From: Mycolicibacterium chlorophenolicum
GTDB lineage: Bacteria > Actinomycetota > Actinomycetes > Mycobacteriales > Mycobacteriaceae
Reading direction: 5' to 3'
NCBI RefSeq assembly: GCF_001044235.1
Contig: NZ_JYNL01000064.1
Location: 547,171 to 611,170, forward strand
DNA length: 64,000 bases
The notes under the pieces are model-generated. The model saw nothing but the letters and a program-made list of their open reading frames with translations, searched no databases and was not told where the DNA came from. Shown here one piece after another: positions 1 through 11,134 of the stretch. How positions within the stretch are numbered: the first letter of the stretch is position 1; each line of letters starts with the position of its first letter. Position numbers and translations under genes: made by a program.

Positions 1-117
1 TCTGACGGGTCGTCCCCCGGGTAGCACGTCTCACCGGCCCGCACAAGGTCCCCCGGGTCGTCGTTTCCCGGCCCGGCGGACGATTCGGTCCCGCCACGCA
101 CACTGAAGGCTGACAGG

Positions 118-1611
118 GTGCTTTCCCCTTCGATGACGCGCCGGCAGTTGCTCGTCGGCCTCACCGCGGCTCCTCTCGCGATGAGCCTGGCCTGCTCCCG
201 CGATCAGCGCGTTCCACCGTCGACGCGTCCCCTGCCGATTCCCCCGCTGGCGGACTCCACCGTCGACGCCGACGGCTTCCGCATCTTCACACTGCGCGCC
301 ATGGCCGGCCAGACCGAAATGGTGACCGGAGTGCGCACCGACACCTGGGGCTTCAATGGCTCGATCCTGGGTCCGACTCTGCGCGCACGGCGCGGTGAGT
401 CCGTGGCGGTGCGCGTCGAGAACACGCTCGCCGAGCCCACCACCGTGCACTGGCACGGAATGCACGTACCCGCCGCGGCCGACGGCGGACCCCATCAGAT
501 GGTGCCGGCCGGCGGATCCTGGGAGCCGCGCTGGCAGATCAGGCAGCCGGCAGCGACGCTCTGGTATCACCCCCATCCGCACGGCGCCACCGAAAAGCAC
601 GTCTATCGCGGACTCGCCGGACTCTTCATCGTCGACGACGACCCACAGGTCGACCTCCCGCACGAGTACGGAGTCGACGACATACCGTTGATCATCCAGG
701 ATCGCCGCTTCACGGGAGCCGGTGCGCTGGACGAGTCCGACCCGACGGACATCGGCCTGCTGGGCGACACCCTCGTGACCAATGGCATTGCGGGAGCGCA
801 TCTCACCGTGCACACGGAGCGTGTGCGACTGCGCATCCTGAACGGTTCCGGGGCCCGGCTGTACAACCTCGGATTCAGCGACACCCGGGTCTTCCACATC
901 GTCGGCAGCGACGGCGGGCTCCTCGCCGAGCCGGTACCCGCGAGCCGGATCCAGTTGAGTCCGGGCGAACGGGCCGAGATCGTCGTCGCACTTCGTGCCG
1001 GGGAGCGCATACCACTGCGATCGTTTCCTCTGGAGAATCGAGCGGGCCTCGCGGCCGACGAAGCCGGCCGCTTCGGCGTCGACGACACCTTCACCGTCGT
1101 GGACCTGATCGCCGAGCAGAGCCTGCGCTCCAGCGCGAGGCTGCCTGCGTCCCTGGCCACGCTGCCGCCGCTGCGCGGGGCAACGGCCGCCGTGCAACGG
1201 CAGTTCGACCTGCAGTGGTTCATGATCAATCGACGACGAATGGACATGGACCGCATCGACTTTCATGCGATCGTCGACACCGACGAGGTCTGGACCGTCC
1301 GCAATGTGGACAACTGGCCACACAACTTTCACGTCCACGACACGCAGTTCCGCATCATCGACATCGACGGTGAACCGCCGCCGGCGCACCTGGCCGGCTT
1401 CAAGGACACGGTCTACACCCCACCGGGACAACGGATCCGGCTCGCGGTGCGATTCGCGGACTACACCGATCCCCGCGCGCCGTACATGTATCACTGTCAT
1501 CTGACGATGCACGAGGACCGCGGCATGATGGGCCAGTTCCTGGTGCTCGGTCCGCAGGAGCGGGCCGCCGAGCAGCCGGGGACGGCCACACACGATCACG
1601 CCATGAGCTGA
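118..1611 (+). CDS. Tat-exported multicopper oxidase (CueO/laccase-like)
   Basis: Periplasmic copper oxidase that probably oxidises Cu(I), phenols or metals using O2. The N-terminus carries a twin-arginine signal (TRRQLLVG) followed by a hydrophobic stretch and a possible lipobox ending at SLAC. All copper-ligand motifs are visible: HWHGMH near residue 108, WYHPHPHG near 148, HNFHVHD near 402, and YMYHCHLTMHEDRGMMG near 462, the last with the type-1 Cys, His and axial Met. Start is the GTG at 118, preceded by GAAGG; the ATG at 133 is possible and would sit closer to the Tat motif. The gene is convergent with the response regulator, overlapping its end by 16 bp. Copper detoxification is inferred; the substrate cannot be read from sequence. 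Confidence 0.92.
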   Translation: MLSPSMTRRQLLVGLTAAPLAMSLACSRDQRVPPSTRPLPIPPLADSTVDADGFRIFTLRAMAGQTEMVTGVRTDTWGFNGSILGPTLRARRGESVAVRVENTLAEPTTVHWHGMHVPAAADGGPHQMVPAGGSWEPRWQIRQPAATLWYHPHPHGATEKHVYRGLAGLFIVDDDPQVDLPHEYGVDDIPLIIQDRRFTGAGALDESDPTDIGLLGDTLVTNGIAGAHLTVHTERVRLRILNGSGARLYNLGFSDTRVFHIVGSDGGLLAEPVPASRIQLSPGERAEIVVALRAGERIPLRSFPLENRAGLAADEAGRFGVDDTFTVVDLIAEQSLRSSARLPASLATLPPLRGATAAVQRQFDLQWFMINRRRMDMDRIDFHAIVDTDEVWTVRNVDNWPHNFHVHDTQFRIIDIDGEPPPAHLAGFKDTVYTPPGQRIRLAVRFADYTDPRAPYMYHCHLTMHEDRGMMGQFLVLGPQERAAEQPGTATHDHAMS

Positions 1612-2234
1612 TATCCGTGCACCGCGAGTTGCACACGATTCTGTGCGCCGAGCTTGGCCGCCGCATTCGACACATGGGTTTTGACAGTCGTGACGCCGAG
1701 GTGAAGTGCGACGGCGATGTCCTGATTGGACAGACCCTGAACGACCAGGCGGAGTACATCCCGCTCGCGTGCAGTCAACGGGACGGCCGTGGTCACGTCC
1801 CGGGGCGCGCCCACCTCGACGGCCCGGGATACCAACCGCTGCAGCAGATGCGGAGAAAGGACGAAGTCGCCGACCGCGATGCGCCGTATCGCTCCCACCA
1901 ACTCGGCGGGACCGGTGTCCTTGACCAGGAAGCCCGCGGCGCCCGCGGCCAGCGCGGGATACAGGTGGTCGTCATCGTCGAATGTGGTGAGCACGAGGAC
2001 CTTCGCCACTGCGCGAGCAGCCATCACCTGGCTGGTGGCGATGACGCCGTCGACACCGGGCATCCTCAGATCCATCAAGATGACGTCCGGCTGGAGTTCG
2101 GCAGCCAGTCGGACAGCCTGAGCCCCGTCCGCCGCCTCGCCGACCACGTCGATATCGTCAGCAGCTTCACACAGCATCCGTAGACCCGCCCGGACCAGAC
2201 GCTGGTCATCCGCGATCAGGACGCTGGTAGCCAT
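1596..2234 (-). CDS. NarL/LuxR-family response regulator
   Basis: Two-component response regulator of 212 residues. The receiver domain (about 1-120) has the acidic pair DD at 9-10 and the phospho-acceptor Asp55 in ILMDLRMPG, with the conserved Lys in FLVKDTGP. A LuxR-type helix-turn-helix follows (LTARERDVLRLV through VKTHVSNAAAKLG). It overlaps the upstream histidine kinase by 19 bp on the same strand, so the two are co-translated and almost certainly cognate. It ends inside the convergent multicopper oxidase gene; whether that oxidase is a target is not shown by the sequence. Confidence 0.93.
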   Translation of the reverse strand: MATSVLIADDQRLVRAGLRMLCEAADDIDVVGEAADGAQAVRLAAELQPDVILMDLRMPGVDGVIATSQVMAARAVAKVLVLTTFDDDDHLYPALAAGAAGFLVKDTGPAELVGAIRRIAVGDFVLSPHLLQRLVSRAVEVGAPRDVTTAVPLTARERDVLRLVVQGLSNQDIAVALHLGVTTVKTHVSNAAAKLGAQNRVQLAVHGYQLMA

Positions 2235-3298
2235 GCCCGTACCTGCCAGCCTCGATCACGACGTCCGACGGCCAATCTGCCGCCCGCCGTCGCGATGCGC
2301 TCGGACATGCCGACGACACCGAGGCCACCCCGCTGGTCACCGATCCCGGTGCTGTCGACACGAACTTCCACCCCGCCGTCGGAACGGGCGATCACGACAC
2401 GCACCGGACCACCCGGATCGGCGTGCTTCATCACGTTGGTGAGCGATTCCTGCGTCACCCGCAGCAGCGTCAGCCGCGCCATCGCGTCCAATTCGACTGT
2501 CCCCCGGTCGATATCGACATCGACACGGAAACCCGCCGCGCGGGTGCGCTGGACGGCGGCCTCGACTTCACGCCACAGTGCCTCGGGCTCCACCATGGCC
2601 ACTTCGTACAACGCCGGATCACGCAGCGCCGCTTGCCAACGGCGGATGTCGGCGAGTGAGTCCGCGGCGGTGCGGTGTACGTCCTCGAGGACCTCGGCGA
2701 TCCGCGGATCCGCGTCCCCGCCGATCACGTGTTCGGCAACGCTGGTGCGCAGCACGATGGCCGCCATGTGGTGAGCGACGAGATCGTGCAACTCCCGCGC
2801 CATCGCCGTGCGTTCCTGCGCCCGGACCTCAGCCTCCGCGGCCACTTTGACCTGCCGCAGTCCGCGCAGGTACAGACCGAGCAAGACCGGTATCGCGAAA
2901 GCCGCGAGAACGACGGTGATGTCGGCGGCTCCCCAGCGCTGTGCGTGGTCGTCGAGGGCGACCCCGAGGACCAGCGCTGCCAGCCACGCGGCCGCTGCGG
3001 TGACCACGAGGCGGTTGCGATCGGTCCGGGCAATCAGCTCCGCCAGTGCCACCGCCCCCAGGTAGGGCACCAGGCCCGACAGGCCCCACGCCTGGGCAGC
3101 GAACATCGGTACGGCCAGAGCGGACAACGCCAGCGTCACCGGAAACGGCCACCGCTCACCCAGCAGGAAGATCGCGGCGGCCGAGCACGCCAACGCCCAA
3201 TACTGAACCGACACCCGGAACTCGCCAGGAAAAGTGCTCGCCACCAGGAGCACCGGTGTCAGCAGCAGCGGTGCGCTCCGGAGCACGAGGGGCCGCAC
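2216..3298 (-). CDS. Sensor histidine kinase (HisKA_3 type)
   Basis: Membrane sensor kinase of 360 residues. About five hydrophobic segments fill residues 5-145, with no large extracellular domain, so sensing is probably within the membrane. The dimerisation and phospho-acceptor box is ARELHDLVAHH, with His171. The catalytic part has an N-box (QESLTNVMKHA) and a glycine-rich GGLGVVGMSERI. This is the layout of NarX/DesK-like kinases paired with NarL-type regulators. Its 3' end overlaps the response regulator start, forming a two-gene operon. The stimulus is unknown. Confidence 0.92.
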   Translation of the reverse strand: MRPLVLRSAPLLLTPVLLVASTFPGEFRVSVQYWALACSAAAIFLLGERWPFPVTLALSALAVPMFAAQAWGLSGLVPYLGAVALAELIARTDRNRLVVTAAAAWLAALVLGVALDDHAQRWGAADITVVLAAFAIPVLLGLYLRGLRQVKVAAEAEVRAQERTAMARELHDLVAHHMAAIVLRTSVAEHVIGGDADPRIAEVLEDVHRTAADSLADIRRWQAALRDPALYEVAMVEPEALWREVEAAVQRTRAAGFRVDVDIDRGTVELDAMARLTLLRVTQESLTNVMKHADPGGPVRVVIARSDGGVEVRVDSTGIGDQRGGLGVVGMSERIATAGGRLAVGRRDRGWQVRAWLPAS

Positions 3299-3364
3299 GC
3301 GATCAGGCTATCCCGGCCCGTGTCGGTCGCCGCCACACTGAACCCGGCGAGGCCGGACGATCGA

Positions 3365-4477
3365 TCAGCCGCGGGGCGTCGTCGTGATGTGGACGTGGTC
3401 GTAGTGGCCGTAACCGGAGGCCTGCGGGCCGGCCGGCGTGGAGTAGGTCCCCCGCCAGATCACATCCTGCAGGCCGAATCGACCCGCATTGGCCAACGCA
3501 AACGCGCGAATCTGATCGCCGAGCGCGATGCCCTCGGGGCTGTCGGGGTTCGGGATCATGATATCGATCGCCAGACCGCGGGGATGCCACGGCTTGGAGT
3601 CCGGCCGGACTCCGTCGATGGTGGCGATCTGGGGAAACTGCCGGCTGACGGCCCGGGCCACCAGAACTGTGTTGGGCTGTAGCCCGGCCTCGTTCGCCAC
3701 GCCGACCGGCAGTGCCTCGGGGATGTCGGCGAGGGCGGGCGCGGGCGGCGGAGCCAGGTCCCCGGGCGGCACGCCGGGCATCGCAACGATCGCCGGGTCC
3801 TGCGGGGGCAGCGCAGCCGGTGGCGCAGGCGCGTCGACGATCGCCTGCTGTCGCGGTGTCAACGCCGCGTACTGCGCCTCAGCTGCCGAGATCTGGCGCA
3901 GGAGGTCCTGCCACTTGGCCTGGAGCTCGGCCCGGACCGCGGCGGCCCGCTCGGCCGCGGCGCGTGCGTCGGCGGCCGAGCGCTCCGAAGCCTGCGCGGC
4001 GGTGGCCGCACGCTCTCGCGTCGCCCGGTAGGCCTTCATCTGGTCCGCCGTGGTAGCGCCCACCATCCGCTGCAGCGACAGCCGGTCGATGAGGTGCTGC
4101 GGCGAGACCGCCGTGAGCACCGCGACCATCTGACTGTCGCCGCCACTCATGTAGTCCATCGCCGCCACCCGGTCGACGGCTGCCTGAAACGGCTGGAGCT
4201 GAGCATTCGCGATGTCCAGAGCCGCCAGGTCGGCGCGATGACGGTCGGCCGCCGCGACCTGCTCCGCCTGTGTGGCGTCGGCGTCGCGCTGGGCCGCGGT
4301 GACGGCCTCGCGGCTCTGCACAGCCTGTTGGGACAGCTCGTTGAGCCGGGCCAGCGCGTCGTCGGCGGGATCCGCCTGAACGTCGCCGATCGCCGCGGCG
4401 GCCACCACGATGGCGACCCCGAGACCACTTACCGTGCGTCGAAGGCAGTGGCGAACGCCCGTCACGCGGATGGTCAC
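3365..4477 (-). CDS. Secreted coiled-coil protein with zinc-peptidase-like C-terminal domain
   Basis: A 370-residue exported protein. A hydrophobic signal (about residues 14-35, ending AAAIGDVQA) is followed by a long Ala/Gln/Glu-rich coiled coil (about 40-215), as in mycobacterial envelope-bound peptidoglycan hydrolases. A Pro-rich linker leads to a C-terminal domain of about 100 residues containing HPRGLAIDIM and HYDHVHI. These resemble the paired HxxxxxxD and HxH metal-binding motifs of VanY/M15-like peptidases. I infer a cell-wall peptidase or septal hydrolase whose coiled coil controls activity. The exact subfamily was not identified. Confidence 0.75.
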   Translation of the reverse strand: MTIRVTGVRHCLRRTVSGLGVAIVVAAAAIGDVQADPADDALARLNELSQQAVQSREAVTAAQRDADATQAEQVAAADRHRADLAALDIANAQLQPFQAAVDRVAAMDYMSGGDSQMVAVLTAVSPQHLIDRLSLQRMVGATTADQMKAYRATRERAATAAQASERSAADARAAAERAAAVRAELQAKWQDLLRQISAAEAQYAALTPRQQAIVDAPAPPAALPPQDPAIVAMPGVPPGDLAPPPAPALADIPEALPVGVANEAGLQPNTVLVARAVSRQFPQIATIDGVRPDSKPWHPRGLAIDIMIPNPDSPEGIALGDQIRAFALANAGRFGLQDVIWRGTYSTPAGPQASGYGHYDHVHITTTPRG

Positions 4478-4595
4478 GATCCCTCTTCCATGGACCGACC
4501 CTGGCCCCGATGTCGATGTCCCGGGAAAGGCTACGAACTGCGGCCGGCGATGTCTACCCGAGGTGGCGTGATCGCCGACCCTCGGGAGATCCGGC

Positions 4596-5018
4596 TCAGT
4601 TGATGATCTCGCCGCCGTCGTCGGAGAGGAGCACGGAGAGTCGCTCCCGCCATGTCTGCAGCTCCTCGGGTGTCAGGCGAGTCCACTCGCTGATCTCCCG
4701 GACGACCCGCACAGGGGCCGTGCTGCGGTAGGACCTCGTCGGGTTGCCGGGAAACTTCTTGTCGGTCACGTTCGGATCGTTCTCGTACTCCCCGGTGGGT
4801 TCGACTTCGTACACCCTCGGCGGGGCCGCGCCCCCGGCGAGTTCTGCGGCGATCTCCGCGGCGAGGCCCGCTCCGTCGACACGAGCAGTGAAGTAGATGT
4901 GGTTCATCACGATCTCGGGACGGTAATTCGAACGACGGCCCGCGGTGAGGAACTCACCCACGCTCACGTCGGCGATCGTGCCGTGGAAGAACGGACCTTT
5001 CTCAAGCTCTTGCAACAC
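4596..5018 (-). CDS. arr: NAD(+)-rifampin ADP-ribosyltransferase
   Basis: Arr transfers ADP-ribose from NAD+ to the C23 hydroxyl of rifamycins, giving resistance. The product has the Arr landmarks in order: FFHGT (catalytic His), SNYRPEIVMNHIYFTARV (conserved Tyr in MNHIY), then VYEVEPTGEYENDPNVTDKK and FPGNPTRSYRS, the most diagnostic blocks. I chose the GTG at 5018, preceded by GAAGG, because it gives 140 residues, close to the family length; the frame is open to 5066. It lies alone between the secreted peptidase-like gene and the LysR gene. Chromosomal arr genes are common in fast-growing mycobacteria. No mobile element is visible beside it. Confidence 0.93.
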   Translation of the reverse strand: MLQELEKGPFFHGTIADVSVGEFLTAGRRSNYRPEIVMNHIYFTARVDGAGLAAEIAAELAGGAAPPRVYEVEPTGEYENDPNVTDKKFPGNPTRSYRSTAPVRVVREISEWTRLTPEELQTWRERLSVLLSDDGGEIIN

Positions 5019-5120
5019 CAAAACCCTTCGTCCGACCTGCTGGAACGAGACAGCATGCAGCACCACCGGGGTCTTGCCGCAAGCCCCCCACTCGCTCGTA
5101 TCCTGGACTGGGAGGCCCGA

Positions 5121-6023
5121 TCAGACTCCCTGCCGCGCGGCCGCAGCCGCATCCAGCAGCACGTCGGCCAAGCGGGCCGCCGCCGGGGTCAGCCTGTCCG
5201 CCGGAGGCGCCGCGAGATAGACCTGCCAGAGCATCGGAACGGCCAGGTCGACGGTGCGCAGGTCACCGAATCTCCCCGCTTCCGATACCGGCATGAAGGT
5301 GACTCCGAGGCCGGCGCGGACCAGCGCGGCGATCTCTGCGAACCCGGCCGGAACTTCGTACAGCGTGCGCGGCTGCACCCCTGCGGCGTGAAAGGCGTCG
5401 TCGACCAGGCGGCGCAGGCCGAACCCCGGCGGGAATCCGACCAGGTCGTCGTCGGCGACATCACCGAGACTCACCGCGCCACGGGCGGTCAGCGGATGAT
5501 CCCCACGACAGACGAACACCATCGGCTCCTCGAACAGCAGGCGCATCTCGAGTTGAGGCGGAAAGCGTTCGGGCACCGAGATCAGCGCGACGTCCAGCGA
5601 CCCCTCCACCAGGGCGGACAGATAGGTCGAGGCCCCCGACTGACTCAACCGCAACCGCAGCCGCACGAACGGGTGCTCGCGGTGGAAATCACCGAGTGCG
5701 CCGGCCACATCCATCGGCCCGTAGGAGATCAGAGATCCGAATTCCACTGTGCCTGAAAGGGTTCCACGATACTCGGCGACCGATTCGGCAGCGTTGCGAC
5801 TGACCCGGAGGACCTCGTAGGCATGGGTCCGGAAGCGCTCGCCCGCCGCGGTGAGGCGGATCTGCTGTCGGGTCCGGTCGAACAGTTCGACGCCGAGTTC
5901 GCGCTCCAGTTTCGCGACGGATGTCGACAGCGCCGACTGCACCACGTGCGCCCGTTCGGCGGCGCGGGTGAAGCTCAGTTCACTGGCGACGGCGACGAAG
6001 TGCTCGATCTGACGCAGCTCCAC
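5121..6023 (-). CDS. LysR-family transcriptional regulator
   Basis: A 300-residue LTTR. The N-terminal winged helix-turn-helix is MELRQIEHFVAVASELSFTRAAERAHVVQSALSTSVAKLERELG, and the effector-binding region follows from about residue 90 (GTVEFGSLISYGPMDVAGAL). It starts with GTG at 6023 and is divergent from the hydrolase gene at 6107, the classical LTTR arrangement. The 83-bp intergenic region contains a TAGAT-N7-ATCTA palindrome, a T-N11-A type site. It therefore probably regulates itself and the hydrolase-SDR-SRPBCC-esterase operon; the inducer is unknown. Confidence 0.9.
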   Translation of the reverse strand: MELRQIEHFVAVASELSFTRAAERAHVVQSALSTSVAKLERELGVELFDRTRQQIRLTAAGERFRTHAYEVLRVSRNAAESVAEYRGTLSGTVEFGSLISYGPMDVAGALGDFHREHPFVRLRLRLSQSGASTYLSALVEGSLDVALISVPERFPPQLEMRLLFEEPMVFVCRGDHPLTARGAVSLGDVADDDLVGFPPGFGLRRLVDDAFHAAGVQPRTLYEVPAGFAEIAALVRAGLGVTFMPVSEAGRFGDLRTVDLAVPMLWQVYLAAPPADRLTPAAARLADVLLDAAAAARQGV

Positions 6024-6044
6024 CCGCGCACTCTATCTCTTCTG

Positions 6045-6061
6045 TAGATGCTTCCTATCTA
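6045..6061. promoter_or_regulatory. Candidate LysR operator (TAGAT-N7-ATCTA)
   Basis: A perfect 5-bp inverted repeat, TAGAT gcttcct ATCTA, fits the T-N11-A consensus of LysR-type regulators. It lies 22 bp before the lysR start and 46 bp before the divergent hydrolase start, where an autoregulatory site would be expected. Binding is inferred from position and symmetry only. Confidence 0.5.
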
Positions 6062-6106
6062 AAACAATCGTTGGACGCGAAGACTCGTCTCGAGTGTCAT
6101 GGAGGC

Positions 6107-7117
6107 ATGCCCCTCACTCGACGCGACTTCGGACTGCTCGCCACGATGGCCGGCGCCATCTCCGCGGCGGGCTGCGCATCGACGCCGGCCCAGGCCGGCC
6201 CGCCGGCCGGGCCGGCACACCCGCTCGGTCCGGTGGCTCAGATCGACGCGGGCGACCTCAACGTCGGCTACACCGAAGCGGGGCCACCGGATGGGCGGCC
6301 CGTCATCCTGCTCCACGGCTGGCCGTACGACATCCACAGCTACGCCGATGCCTCGGCGATTCTGGCCGCGCAGGGTTTCCGGGTGATCGTGCCGTATCTG
6401 CGCGGCTTCGGGTCGACGACGTTCCGGTCCGCTGAAACGATGCGTAACGGGCAGCAAGCCGCGCTCGCGCACGACACCGTCGCGCTGATGGATGCCCTCG
6501 GCATTCGCAGCGCGATCCTCGGCGGATACGACTGGGGCGGGCGGACCGCCAACAACGTGGCAGCGCTGTGGCCGCAACGGGTTTCAGGCCTGGTGGCGGT
6601 CGGTGGTTACCTCACGGTCGATCTGGCCGCCAACCTCGAACCGCTGCCGCCGCAGGCCGAGTACGGCTGGTGGTACCAGTACTACTTCGCCACCCCACGC
6701 GGCGAGGCGGGGTACCGCCGGCACACCAAGGACTTCAACCGGCTCATCTGGACCAACGCGTCCCCGCTGTGGCACTTCGACGACGCCACCTACGACCTGA
6801 GCGCTGCGGCGTTCGACAACCCCGACCACGTCGACATCGTGATCCACAACTACCGCTGGCGACTCAGCCTCGCACCCGGCGAGAGCCGCTACGACGCCGA
6901 CGAGAAGCTCCTGGCGACTCGGCCGGCGATCACGATTCCGACGATCACGATCAGCAGCGACTTCGACGGGAAAGCCAAGGACGGCAGCGCGTACCGATCG
7001 CACTACACGGGCCCCTACCAACACCGCGTGCTCGACGGCATCGGGCACAACGTGCCGCAGGAGGCACCCCAGCAGTTCGCGTCGGCGATCGCCGACGTCG
7101 CCACACACATCAACTGA
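6107..7117 (+). CDS. Tat-exported alpha/beta hydrolase, epoxide hydrolase-like
   Basis: A 336-residue alpha/beta hydrolase. It begins MPLTRRDFGLLATMAG and continues to AAGCAS, a Tat signal with a probable lipoprotein Cys, so it is likely envelope-attached. The fold shows the oxyanion motif HGWPYD and a nucleophile elbow GGYDWGGR with Asp in place of Ser, as in epoxide hydrolases and haloalkane dehalogenases. The C-terminal GIGHNVPQEAP carries the catalytic His. I chose the ATG at 6107 because it places the RR motif at the N-terminus; the frame is open from 6071. It is the first gene of a tightly packed operon facing lysR. The substrate is unknown. Confidence 0.87.
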   Translation: MPLTRRDFGLLATMAGAISAAGCASTPAQAGPPAGPAHPLGPVAQIDAGDLNVGYTEAGPPDGRPVILLHGWPYDIHSYADASAILAAQGFRVIVPYLRGFGSTTFRSAETMRNGQQAALAHDTVALMDALGIRSAILGGYDWGGRTANNVAALWPQRVSGLVAVGGYLTVDLAANLEPLPPQAEYGWWYQYYFATPRGEAGYRRHTKDFNRLIWTNASPLWHFDDATYDLSAAAFDNPDHVDIVIHNYRWRLSLAPGESRYDADEKLLATRPAITIPTITISSDFDGKAKDGSAYRSHYTGPYQHRVLDGIGHNVPQEAPQQFASAIADVATHIN

Positions 7118-7125
7118 CGAAACGG

Positions 7126-7893
7126 ATGACACTCATGAGCACACCAAGCCTCACTGGGCGCACCGCCCTGGTCACGGGCTCCACCTCCGGTCTGGGCGCC
7201 GGTATCGCTGTCGCCCTTGCCCGCGCCGGCGCCCACGTCGTGGTGACCGGGCGGACCCGGTCGCGCGGCGAGCAGGTGGTCACGCAGATCGAATCACAAG
7301 GTGGGCGTGCGGTTTTCGTCCCGGTGGACTTCTCGACTGGGCCGGAAGCCGTCAGCGAACTCGCGGCCGCCGCAACGGACGCCGCAGGTGGCCGGCTCGA
7401 CATCCTGATCAACAACGTCGCCACCCTCGTTCAGCCGGCACCGACAGCGGACGTCACCGCCGAAGAGATCACCGCCGCGTTCGGCGTCAGCGTGATCACT
7501 CCCTTCCTGCTGACCGGTCTCCTCGCGCCGGCGATGGCGCAGCGCGGTGACGGTGCGATCGTCAACATCGGCTCCATCAGTGGGATCAACGGCGCGGCGG
7601 GGTCGGCGCTCTACGGCGCCACCAAGGCCAGCGTGCACATGCTGACCAAAGCCTGGGCCGCCGAGTACGGGCCGTCGGGAGTGCGCGTGAACGCCGTGGC
7701 ACCGGGTCCCATCTCCACCGAACGCAACGAGGAGTTCGCCGACGGCATCGCGCCGATCCTGGAGCGGGTCCCATCGCACCGGATGAGCACGGTCGACGAA
7801 GTCGCCAGTGTCGTCGCGTTTCTCGCCGGTCCCGAAGCCGGCAACGTCCACGGCGCCATCTGGAGCGTCGACGGCGGAACGACGGCGATCTGA
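7126..7893 (+). CDS. Short-chain dehydrogenase/reductase
   Basis: Classical SDR of about 255 residues. The Rossmann motif is TGSTSGLG, with NNVA in the central sheet, the catalytic Ser in GSISG and YxxxK in YGATKAS, and a C-terminal VDGGTTAI. It probably oxidises or reduces an alcohol/carbonyl with NAD(P). It starts 8 bp after the hydrolase stop (ATG at 7126; ATG at 7135 is equally possible) and ends 1 bp before the SRPBCC gene start, so it is co-transcribed with both. Confidence 0.93.
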   Translation: MTLMSTPSLTGRTALVTGSTSGLGAGIAVALARAGAHVVVTGRTRSRGEQVVTQIESQGGRAVFVPVDFSTGPEAVSELAAAATDAAGGRLDILINNVATLVQPAPTADVTAEEITAAFGVSVITPFLLTGLLAPAMAQRGDGAIVNIGSISGINGAAGSALYGATKASVHMLTKAWAAEYGPSGVRVNAVAPGPISTERNEEFADGIAPILERVPSHRMSTVDEVASVVAFLAGPEAGNVHGAIWSVDGGTTAI

Positions 7894-7894
7894 C

Positions 7895-8323
7895 ATGCCC
7901 ACCGTCCACCTCCAGATGACATCGCGCCTGAGCGCTCCGGACCTGATGTCCGTGCTGACCGACTTCTCCGCCGCCCGGCCCGTGACATGGCCGACCATCG
8001 ACGCCGACCACTTCCACGTCCACGCCCTCGGCGACAGCTGGGCCGAGGTCACCGAGGGAACCGCGGCTGCGTGGGAGCGGGCCCGCTATGAATGGGACAC
8101 CCGCCGGGGACGGGTCACCGTCACCACTCACGAGTCCAAGGTGTTCGGCCCCGGCGGCGGCTGGATCTTCCAGCTGACCCCGCAGACGTCGGGGACCCGC
8201 GTCGACATCGAACTCACCCGCAACCCTTCGATTTTCGGGCGCCGGCTCCTGGCGGCGCTGCTACCGGTGGTCGCCCGACGGTCCCTGCGCAGGTCGTTCG
8301 CCGTTGCCCTGCAGGCGCAGTGA
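7895..8323 (+). CDS. SRPBCC (START-like) family protein
   Basis: A 142-residue protein starting MPTVHLQMTSRLSAPDLMSVLTDFSAARPVTWPTID, the pattern of polyketide cyclase/START-like domains: an N-terminal strand with a conserved acidic or polar turn, then a long C-terminal helix (ALLPVVARRSLRRSFAVAL). These domains bind hydrophobic ligands. The ATG lies 1 bp after the SDR stop, and the TGA overlaps the next ATG (TGATG), so it is translationally coupled in the operon. Its exact role, binding or chemistry, is unknown. Confidence 0.8.
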   Translation: MPTVHLQMTSRLSAPDLMSVLTDFSAARPVTWPTIDADHFHVHALGDSWAEVTEGTAAAWERARYEWDTRRGRVTVTTHESKVFGPGGGWIFQLTPQTSGTRVDIELTRNPSIFGRRLLAALLPVVARRSLRRSFAVALQAQ

Positions 8324-9208
8324 TGTCAGTACTGTCCCGCCCCGCCGTCGCCGATGTGCTGGCGCGGTTGTTCGCCGCCACGGTGAATCCCGCACCGAAA
8401 CCCGCGGTGCGATTCACCGAGATTCCGGGCCGCACGTCAACGGTGTCGATCCCCACCCGGTACGGCGCCGTCGACGCCACGATCTACCACCCGCCGAACG
8501 ACGACGAGCGGCCGCCGGTGTACCTCAATCTTCATGGGGGCGGCTTCGTGGTCGGCCACCCCGAACAGGACGATCCGTGGTGCCGGTACCTCGCCGCCCG
8601 CGCCGGCGTCAGCGTCGTCAACCCCGACTACGTGCTGGCCCCCAGACACCGGTTTCCCGCAGCGCCGCAGCAGATTTACGACATCGCCTGGTGGGTCGCC
8701 GACGGTGACCGCACCTGGGACGGCACCAGGTTGTGCGTGGGCGGACAGAGCGCCGGCGGGAACCTGGCCGCCGCCACTGCCCGTCAGGCACTGGAGAACG
8801 GCGGCCCGGACATCGCCCTGCAGGTGCTCTTCTACGCGCCGTTGGATCTGGTCACGGCCACGCGGGACAAGCCGTCGACGATCGGTGCTCGAGCCGTGAT
8901 GAAGCCGTGGATGGGAGAGGTCTTCGACACCGCCTACATCCCCGATCCCGCGTCACGGCGCGACCGGCTGGCCTCACCGGCGCACGACGACGCGCACCTG
9001 GCCGGCATCGCACCGACCCTGGTGATCACCGCCGAACACGACCGGCTCCGCGACGAGGCTCGCCGCTACGCCGAAAAGCTCGATGCCGCAGGCGCGTTGG
9101 CCGAGTACTACGAGGCTCCCGGCGTCGACCACGGGTACAACATCATGAGCTCGGCGACCGACATCACCCGCGCGACCTACGACCGGATCTGCGGCCACGT
9201 CCAGCGCG

Positions 9209-9228
<20 letters not shown>
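8323..9228 (+). CDS. Alpha/beta hydrolase, hormone-sensitive lipase (HGGG) type
   Basis: A 301-residue esterase. It has the HSL oxyanion motif LNLHGGGFVVG, the nucleophile elbow GGQSAGGN (Ser), the acid in AEHDRLRDEA and the catalytic His in VDHGYN. No signal peptide is evident, so it is probably cytosolic. Its ATG overlaps the SRPBCC stop (TGATG). It closes the LysR-linked operon and overlaps the convergent secreted hydrolase by 20 bp. It likely hydrolyses a short or medium acyl ester made or used by the operon. Confidence 0.92.
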
Positions 9229-11011
<1,783 letters not shown>

Positions 11012-11134
11012 TCATCTCCCCAACCTCGATATTGACGACTGCGTCATGACAGCCGTCAACAAACTAGAACAGGTTTCACAGCGAATAGACAGATTCGATG
11101 ATCTGGTCATTTTTGTGTCACGGCCCGCTGGGGG

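Noticed and set aside
12..58. GTCCCCCGGGT direct repeat at 12-22 and 48-58
   Set aside because: Short and GC-only, likely chance in this composition; no symmetry with the gene start or known copper box.
31..1599. A 522-codon frame opposite the multicopper oxidase
   Set aside because: All copper motifs are on the plus strand; the minus frame shows no recognisable protein.
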